A stretch of 10,721 nucleotides of DNA, taken from positions 1 through 10,721 of the forward strand of contig JASJAL010000203.1 in NCBI GenBank assembly GCA_030067055.1. The letters run 5' to 3'. Positions 6,462-10,721 of the stretch are shown piece by piece. The DNA comes from Kiloniellales bacterium (GTDB taxonomy: Bacteria > Pseudomonadota > Alphaproteobacteria > Kiloniellales > JAKSBE01). Position 1 is the stretch's first letter. Each line of letters begins with the position of its first letter. Under the pieces are notes generated by a model. It made no database searches and was not told the origin of the DNA. It saw only the letters and a list, made by a program, of their open reading frames with translations. The position numbers and the translations under genes were made by a program.

Positions 6462-7098
6462 CGCAGCCGATCTGGACATAGAGGGGATTGACCATCCCGA
6501 AATAGATCGGGTTCAGCTTGTCTTCCACCAAGGCCGGCTGGCAGTTGACAGGCCAGTTGCCGGTGACCCGCAACTTGCGCGGAGACCCGACGTTGAGGTC
6601 GATGTAATAGGTCTCGTCGTAGAAGCCGACTCCGAAGGTGGTCTCCCGGGGATCGAGGTTCTCTGGCAACGGCACATCGAAGGCGTACTGCAGCCGGTTG
6701 TCCTTCATCTCGGCAGTGAAGTTCTCTACCACCTCGACCTTGAGGTTGTCTGGCAGCAGATCGCCAATTTTGAGGTGGGTAAAGTAGCTGTAGTCCTTCA
6801 AACCCTCGTGGCTATTCTCCAGGACTGCCAGTTCTTCCCGGTCCAATTGCTTGTTGCCGTTGGCGTCGAAGTCCTGAACCGCGAAGGCGCTGTAGTACTC
6901 GTCGAAGAGCCAAATCACCCGCAGGCCCTCCAGAACCTTACCCTGGAAGCGCAGCTCCACCGATACGTCGATCCAGATGTGAGGGTGTGCACGCGGGCTA
7001 TCGAAGGGCGGCAACAGCACCGCCAGCCCGAACAACGCAGCGAGCCAAAGGCGTCCTCGGAGAGCGGTCCTGCGATCGAAGCTTTTTGGTAGTGGCAT
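6451..7098 (-). CDS. DUF1007-family periplasmic protein
   Basis: This is a 215-residue protein with an N-terminal hydrophobic export segment (about 17-31) followed by HPHIWIDV (38-45), the hallmark opening of DUF1007 proteins. Further family features are WLFDEYYS (63-70), DYSYFT (102-107) and YDETYYID (160-167). Residues 78-89 form an EF-hand-like loop (Asp78, Asn80, Asn82, Gln84, Asp86, Glu89) that could bind calcium or another divalent ion. The molecular role of DUF1007 is not known; it commonly travels with NicO-type transporters, as here, which suggests metal capture or delivery in the periplasm. ATG 7098 is preceded by GGAGGAG and gives the family-typical length; a longer frame upstream lacks family character. 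It is first of the minus-strand group and overlaps the NicO gene. Confidence 0.92.
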   Translation of the reverse strand: MPLPKSFDRRTALRGRLWLAALFGLAVLLPPFDSPRAHPHIWIDVSVELRFQGKVLEGLRVIWLFDEYYSAFAVQDFDANGNKQLDREELAVLENSHEGLKDYSYFTHLKIGDLLPDNLKVEVVENFTAEMKDNRLQYAFDVPLPENLDPRETTFGVGFYDETYYIDLNVGSPRKLRVTGNWPVNCQPALVEDKLNPIYFGMVNPLYVQIGCDVS

Positions 7099-7137
7099 TA
7101 CTCCTCCGGACACCGGACACGCGCCAGAATTTCCGGA

Positions 7138-7166
7138 AAGATAAGGCGCGGGATCGGATTGTCGAG
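7138..7166 (-). promoter_or_regulatory. Possible promoter for the DUF1007-NicO genes
   Basis: On the minus strand, CTCGAC (7161-7166) and TTATCT (7139-7144) are 16 bases apart, about 40 bases before the DUF1007 start. They resemble the -35 and -10 elements of alphaproteobacterial housekeeping promoters. A perfect palindrome, tttccggaaa (7130-7139), touches the -10 element and could be an operator. This is a visual match only. Confidence 0.3.
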
Positions 7167-7252
7167 TGACTTCTGAAGGTCCGGGCCTCCGGGATCGCCG
7201 CTTGCGGCAGATCAACGTGGTGGCAAAGCGATCTGGTCAATCTACGGCGGAA

Positions 7253-7281
7253 TTGGCATCTTGCCGGGAAGAAGCTAATGG
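7253..7281 (+). promoter_or_regulatory. Possible promoter for the PCuAC gene
   Basis: TTGGCA (7253-7258) and TAATGG (7276-7281) are separated by 17 bases on the plus strand in the gap between divergent genes, about 115 bases before the PCuAC start. The -10 match is only fair. No recognisable metal-regulator box was seen in the 297-base gap. Confidence 0.28.
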
Positions 7282-7395
7282 CTAGAAAATTCGAGCAACA
7301 GCACCTGACCGGACCAAGCTACAGATCCTCGTGATCGCCATTCCTTCACTCGGACGGCACCGACGTCCCGATTCAAAGCCTAGAAGAGGAAATCG

Positions 7396-7890
7396 ATGCT
7401 TCGATACATCTCTCTGTCCGCCGCCCTGCTTGCGGCCGCCTTGGTCTCCAACCTGGCCGCCGCGGCCGACTACACCCTTGGCGATCTTGCCATCCACAAG
7501 CCCTGGGCGCGCGCCTCCATCGGCCAGGCCCAGGCCGGCGCCGCCTACGTCACCGTCATGAACAAGGGCTCCCTGCCCGACCGGCTGATCGCCGTCGAGG
7601 GCGAGGTCGCGAACCGGGTCGAACTGCACACGCATATGTTGGAAGACGGGGTCATGAAGATGCGGCCGGTCAAGGCGATCGAGGTCGCGCCCGGCGAGCC
7701 GGCGGTGCTCAAGCCCGGTGGCCTTCACATCATGCTGTTGGGCCTGAAGGCGCCCCTGGTGAAGGGACAGAGCTTCCCGTTGACCCTGGTCTTCGAGAAG
7801 GCCGGCCGGGTCGAGATCGAGGTGCCGATCGGCGAGGCCACGGCCATGGAGCACCATATGGACCATAAGGGCCACAAGAAGGGTTCCTGA
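7396..7890 (+). CDS. PCuAC-family periplasmic copper chaperone
   Basis: This is a 164-residue protein with a signal peptide (about 1-24, ending AAAA) and one PCuAC (formerly DUF461) domain. The Cu(I)-binding pattern of the family, H-x10-M-x21-H-x-M, is complete: His78, Met89, His111 and Met113, in HTHM and PGGLHIMLLGLK. Early HKPWARAS and AGAAYVTVMN are also typical. The C-terminal tail MEHHMDHKGHKK adds further His and Met that could bind metal. Known members deliver copper to the CuA site of cytochrome oxidase or store periplasmic copper; no Sco-like partner is visible here. AGAGGA sits five bases ahead of ATG 7396. It is the only plus-strand gene, divergent from DUF1007-NicO and convergent with the phosphatase gene. 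Confidence 0.95.
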   Translation: MLRYISLSAALLAAALVSNLAAAADYTLGDLAIHKPWARASIGQAQAGAAYVTVMNKGSLPDRLIAVEGEVANRVELHTHMLEDGVMKMRPVKAIEVAPGEPAVLKPGGLHIMLLGLKAPLVKGQSFPLTLVFEKAGRVEIEVPIGEATAMEHHMDHKGHKKGS

Positions 7891-7902
7891 GCCTCTGGTC
7901 CC

Positions 7903-7929
7903 GAGGCGTCCCGCCGCGCGGGGCGCCTC
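7903..7929. terminator. GC-rich hairpin between convergent genes
   Basis: Bases 7903-7914 pair with 7918-7929 to give a 12-bp stem with one G-T wobble and a three-base loop. It sits 12 bases after the PCuAC stop and 11 bases before the phosphatase stop on the other strand, the right place for a shared terminator. Neither side has a true T-run, so termination strength is uncertain. Confidence 0.55.
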
Positions 7930-7940
7930 ACTTAAACAGG

Positions 7941-8384
7941 TCAGACCACAGGCTTGATGTCGCTGCCGAAGCGTTCCTGGATCCGGCGCAGCAGCTGGTC
8001 CCGGATCTCGCGGTAGGCCTGCAGACGGGTCTCGCGGCTGCCCTCGATCAGGCTGGGGTCGAGCACGCGCCAGAACTCGACGTCGCAGGCCATCGTCCGG
8101 GTCAGCTCCACCGCCCGGTGCTGGGCTTCCGGGGAAAGCGAAACGATCAGATCGTAGGAGGTGTCCTCCAGCTGGTCGAAGGACTTGGAGCGGTGCCTGG
8201 AAACGTCGATGCCGATCTCCTCCATGACTGCGACCGCGAAGGGATCTATCTCGCCAGCGCGCACGCCGACCGAATCGACGTAGACCCTGTGGCCCAGCAG
8301 GTGCTTGAGCAGCCCCTCGGCCATTGGCGAGCGGATCGAGTTCTGGCTGCAGGCGAAGAGAACGCTGTCGGGAAAGTCAGCCAA
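7941..8384 (-). CDS. Low-molecular-weight protein-tyrosine-phosphatase-like protein
   Basis: This 147-residue cytoplasmic protein has the fold signature of low-molecular-weight phosphotyrosine phosphatases and related arsenate reductases. The catalytic loop C-x5-R-S is at residues 12-19 (Cys12, Arg18, in FACSQNSIRSPMAEG) and the general acid is probably Asp109 of VLDPSLIEG. Members remove phosphate from phosphotyrosine, or reduce arsenate when further Cys residues are present; only Cys100 is seen besides Cys12, so phosphatase activity is more likely. The start is TTG 8384, since no ATG or GTG lies between the upstream stop and the catalytic loop. That start is six bases after the UPF0262 TAG and in the same frame, with no strong ribosome site, which points to translational coupling. 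The pairing with hisD and UPF0262 is conserved in alphaproteobacteria as I recall it; the role there is unknown. Confidence 0.9.
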   Translation of the reverse strand: MADFPDSVLFACSQNSIRSPMAEGLLKHLLGHRVYVDSVGVRAGEIDPFAVAVMEEIGIDVSRHRSKSFDQLEDTSYDLIVSLSPEAQHRAVELTRTMACDVEFWRVLDPSLIEGSRETRLQAYREIRDQLLRRIQERFGSDIKPVV

Positions 8385-8390
8385 GTCCGG

Positions 8391-8879
8391 CTAGCCCCGT
8401 ATGTGCAGCACGCAGATCAAGGTGAAAAGGCGCCGGGCGGTGTCGAAGTCGATCTCGATCTTGCCATCCAGCCGCTCGCGCAGCAGCTCCGAGCCCTCGT
8501 TGTGCAGGCCCCGGCGCCCCATGTCGATGGCCTCGATCTTCGAGGGGCTGGCGGTCTTGATCGCTTCGAAATAGCTCTCGCAGATGGCGAAGTAGTCCTT
8601 CACGATCCGCCGGAAGGGCGAGAGCGGCAGGGTCACCGTCCCGAGAGCGCTATCTGCCTCGCTGCGGATGTCGAAAAGCAAGCGGTTCTCCTGCAACGCC
8701 AGGTGCAGGTGGTAGGGGCCGAGGTAGTCGCCGACCGGGGCGAAGCGGTTCTCCTCCAGCAGGTCATAGATGGCGACCGCACGCTCGTGCTCGACGTCCG
8801 GGCTGCGCCGGACGACGCTCGCCTCGTCCAGCGTGATGTTGGCGATGAATTGCTTGTCCGCACGCCGGTCGCTGCTCAT
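8391..8879 (-). CDS. UPF0262 family protein
   Basis: This is a 162-residue soluble protein without signal peptide or membrane segment. It matches UPF0262 by its overall sequence: an opening around IANITLDE, then [15 protein letters not shown] (30-44), [18 protein letters not shown] (54-71), [14 protein letters not shown] (84-97) and a C-terminus [20 protein letters not shown]. The function of this family is not known; it is small, almost confined to alphaproteobacteria, and usually lies directly after hisD. GGAGG is seven bases before ATG 8879. A 123-base gap with a hairpin separates it from hisD, and its TAG is followed at once by the phosphatase frame. Confidence 0.93.
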   Translation of the reverse strand: MSSDRRADKQFIANITLDEASVVRRSPDVEHERAVAIYDLLEENRFAPVGDYLGPYHLHLALQENRLLFDIRSEADSALGTVTLPLSPFRRIVKDYFAICESYFEAIKTASPSKIEAIDMGRRGLHNEGSELLRERLDGKIEIDFDTARRLFTLICVLHIRG

Positions 8880-8900
8880 CCCGCCTCCGGGCCAGCCCTC

Positions 8901-8943
8901 AGAAAAAGTGGTTCGCGGTGGGAACGGCTTCCATCGGCGAACC
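8901..8943 (-). terminator. Possible intrinsic terminator after hisD
   Basis: Read on the minus strand, ggttcgc (rc of 8937-8943) pairs with gcgaacc (rc of 8910-8916), with a small inner stem ggaa/ttcc (8921-8924 with 8929-8932). Two bases later comes TTTTT (8903-8907). This is the form of a rho-independent terminator, about 60 bases after the hisD stop. It ends only about 22 bases before the UPF0262 start, leaving no room for a new promoter, so it may attenuate rather than stop transcription. Confidence 0.5.
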
Positions 8944-9002
8944 GCACGAAGTATGCGGTGCGGACGGCAGGACTCAAGCCTTTCCGTGGTTCCGATGGGC
9001 GT

Positions 9003-10307
9003 CTAGGTCTCTACGTCAGGATCCAGACGGATCGCCACCGAGCGGGCGTGGGCGCGCAGGCCTTCGGCCTCGGCCAGGCGGACGGCGGTCGGCCCGAGTT
9101 GCCGCAGGCCGTCGCGATCACAGGCGATGATCGAAGAGCGCTTCATGAAGTCCAGCGCCGAGAGGCCCGAGGAGAAGCGCGCCGAGCGGTCGGTCGGCAG
9201 CACATGGTTCGGCCCGGCCAAGTAGTCGCCTATGGCCTCGGGCGTGTAGCGGCCCAGAAAAATAGCGCCGGCGTTACGAATCCCGCCGGCCAGGGCCTCC
9301 GGCTCCGCGACGGCGAGTTCAAGGTGCTCCGGCGCGACCCGGTCGACCAGGGCCGGTGCCTCGCTGAGGTCGCGGAGCCGAATCACCGCGCCATGGGTCT
9401 CCCAGCTGGCCGCGGCGATATTCGCCTTGGGCAGGCTGCGCAGTTGCTCGGCGACCGCGACCTCGACCGCCGCGGCGAATTCGCCATCGTCGGTCAGAAG
9501 GATCGACTGCGCTCCCGTGTCATGCTCGGCCTGGGCCAGGAGATCGGCGGCGATCCAGTCTGGCCGATTGGCGCCATCGGCGACCACCAGCACTTCCGAG
9601 GGCCCGGCGATGGAGTCGATACCGACGGTGCCGAAGACCTGGCGCTTGGCCTCGGCAACGTAGGCATTGCCGGGGCCGACGATCTTGTCGACCCGCGGGA
9701 TCGTGGCCGTGCCGAAGGCCAGTGCGGCTACCGCCTGGGCGCCGCCGATCCGATAGATTTCGGTCACGCCAGCAAGGCGCGCGGCGGCCAGGACCAGGGC
9801 GTTCACCTCGCCGCGCGGCGTCGGCACGGTCATGGCGATGCGCGGCACCCCGGCGACCTGAGCCGGAATCGCGTTCATCAGCACCGACGAGGGATAGGCG
9901 GCCAGGCCGCCAGGAACGTAGAGTCCGACCGCGCCGATGGCGGTCCAGCGGTGCCCCAGGCGCAGCCCCGCGGAATCGGTATAATCCAGGTCTTCCGGCA
10001 GCTGGCGGCGGTGGAAATCGCCGATCCGCTGGGCGGCGAGGCCCAAGGCCTCCAGGTCTGCCGGATCGCAGGCCGCCGCTGCCGCCTCGATCTCTTTGGG
10101 GTCGAAGCGCAAGGTCTCCGGGGTCAGGCTGAGCGCGTCGAACCTCTCGGTGAGCGCGATGATTGCGGCATCGCCCTCGTCGCGGATCCGGGCCAGGATC
10201 GCGGCCACGTCGGCACCGACGTCGGCCTGGGATTCGCGCTTGGCCTCGAGGAAACGGGCAAAGGCGGCCTCGAACCCGGGATCGCTGGTGTCCAACCTAT
10301 GCGGCAT
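9003..10307 (-). CDS. hisD: Histidinol dehydrogenase
   Basis: HisD oxidises L-histidinol to L-histidine in two NAD-dependent steps, the last reactions of histidine synthesis, in the cytoplasm. The 434-residue length is normal. The family signature around [16 protein letters not shown] (206-221) and [13 protein letters not shown] (232-244) is clear. Catalytic Glu327 and His328 lie in VAPEHLEL, and the zinc ligands known from the E. coli enzyme correspond to Gln259, His262 (LLAQAEHD), Asp361 and His420. YVPGG (130-134) and GPNHVLPT (365-372) also match. All key residues are present, so the enzyme should be active. ATG 10307 has AGGAGG six bases ahead, lying inside hisG, and overlaps the hisG stop by 11 bases, so the two genes form one coupled unit. 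Confidence 0.98.
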   Translation of the reverse strand: MPHRLDTSDPGFEAAFARFLEAKRESQADVGADVAAILARIRDEGDAAIIALTERFDALSLTPETLRFDPKEIEAAAAACDPADLEALGLAAQRIGDFHRRQLPEDLDYTDSAGLRLGHRWTAIGAVGLYVPGGLAAYPSSVLMNAIPAQVAGVPRIAMTVPTPRGEVNALVLAAARLAGVTEIYRIGGAQAVAALAFGTATIPRVDKIVGPGNAYVAEAKRQVFGTVGIDSIAGPSEVLVVADGANRPDWIAADLLAQAEHDTGAQSILLTDDGEFAAAVEVAVAEQLRSLPKANIAAASWETHGAVIRLRDLSEAPALVDRVAPEHLELAVAEPEALAGGIRNAGAIFLGRYTPEAIGDYLAGPNHVLPTDRSARFSSGLSALDFMKRSSIIACDRDGLRQLGPTAVRLAEAEGLRAHARSVAIRLDPDVET

Positions 10308-10721
10308 CGACGGCCTCCTGGAAACGCTCGATCCACCGGGTGATCTCCTGCGGCCGGGTCTTCATGGCGGCGCGGTTGACAACCAGGCGCGAGGAGACCT
10401 CGGCGATCTGCTCGACCTCGACCAGGTCGTTGGCGGCCAGGGTCGCGCCCGATGAAACCAGGTCGACGATGCGCCGGCAGAGCCCCAGGGTGGGCGCCAG
10501 TTCCATGGCGCCGTTCAGCTTGATGCACTCGGCCTGGACCCCGCGCCGGGCGAAATGGCTGCGGGTGATCTCGGGGTACTTTGTGGCGATGCGGATATGG
10601 CTCCAACGCGCCGGGTCGTCCTGGGCAATCATGTCTCGTGGCTCGGCGACGGCCAGCCGGCAACGGCCGATCTTGAGGTCGACCGGGGCATAGATCTCCG
10701 GGTAGTCGAACTCCATCAGGA
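10297..10721 (-). CDS. hisG: ATP phosphoribosyltransferase, C-terminal part (gene start outside window)
   Basis: HisG joins ATP and PRPP to make phosphoribosyl-ATP, the first and feedback-controlled step of histidine synthesis. About 141 C-terminal residues are visible; the 5' end lies beyond the right edge. Recognisable parts are [57 protein letters not shown] and the closing [22 protein letters not shown] belongs to the PRPP-binding loop region (usually D-x-x-x-T/S-G-x-T-L). The protein ends about 26 residues after AAMKTR, with no C-terminal regulatory domain, so this is the short form, which in other bacteria works together with HisZ. The visible ATG 10716 is internal, not the true start. 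It overlaps hisD by 11 bases. Confidence 0.95.
   Translation of the reverse strand, partial: LMEFDYPEIYAPVDLKIGRCRLAVAEPRDMIAQDDPARWSHIRIATKYPEITRSHFARRGVQAECIKLNGAMELAPTLGLCRRIVDLVSSGATLAANDLVEVEQIAEVSSRLVVNRAAMKTRPQEITRWIERFQEAVDAA

Noticed and set aside
8118..10343. Very long open frame on the plus strand (about 740 codons) opposite hisD, UPF0262 and the phosphatase
   Set aside because: It lies antisense to three clear gene families, and its translation is low-complexity and rich in Arg, Gly and Ala with no motif. Long antisense frames are usual in GC-rich DNA.
1..10721. CRISPR arrays, tRNA or rRNA genes, transposase genes, phage attachment sites
   Set aside because: No regularly spaced repeats, no tRNA-like cloverleaf with CCA-type end, and no mobile-element protein were recognised by reading; a covariance-model search was not possible here.

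Overview
The window is GC-rich DNA. It reads as a chromosome fragment of an alphaproteobacterium, probably of the Rhodospirillales or a neighbouring order. The main pointers are the hisG-hisD-UPF0262-phosphatase gene block (UPF0262 is essentially an alphaproteobacterial family), the short form of HisG, and the codon use. All assignments come from reading translated motifs; no database search was run. Ten genes are visible, nine of them on the minus strand, and both end genes are cut by the window edges.

Left part (1-3234, minus strand): a BCCT-family compatible-solute transporter is followed 13 bp later by a lipoprotein substrate-binding protein that runs off the left edge. This binding protein looks like a fusion of two unrelated binding-protein families. 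Its N-terminal half is OpuAC-like (quaternary amines such as glycine betaine or choline), and its C-terminal half carries the signatures of TAXI-type TRAP solute receptors. No ABC or TRAP permease gene is visible in the window.

The stretch 3235-3659 has no gene. It holds two large hairpins that are diverged copies of one palindromic repeat in opposite orientations, then a third inverted repeat that ends at the stop codon of the next gene.

Middle part (3660-7890): an apparent metal and stress group. On the minus strand, in transcription order, are a DUF1007 periplasmic protein, a NicO/RcnA-type metal transporter with a His-rich loop (overlapping the DUF1007 gene), a tandem-domain universal stress protein, and a small exported YHS-domain protein. 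Across a promoter-sized gap of about 300 bp, a PCuAC copper chaperone is transcribed the other way. The shared metal theme suggests periplasmic metal handling, but the exact metal is not shown by sequence.

Right part (7941-10721, minus strand): the C-terminal part of hisG overlaps hisD (histidine biosynthesis, first and last steps), followed by UPF0262 and a low-molecular-weight tyrosine-phosphatase-like gene. The phosphatase gene starts at a TTG six bases after, and in the same frame as, the UPF0262 stop codon. A hairpin with a T-run lies between hisD and UPF0262, and a strong GC hairpin separates the convergent phosphatase and PCuAC genes.
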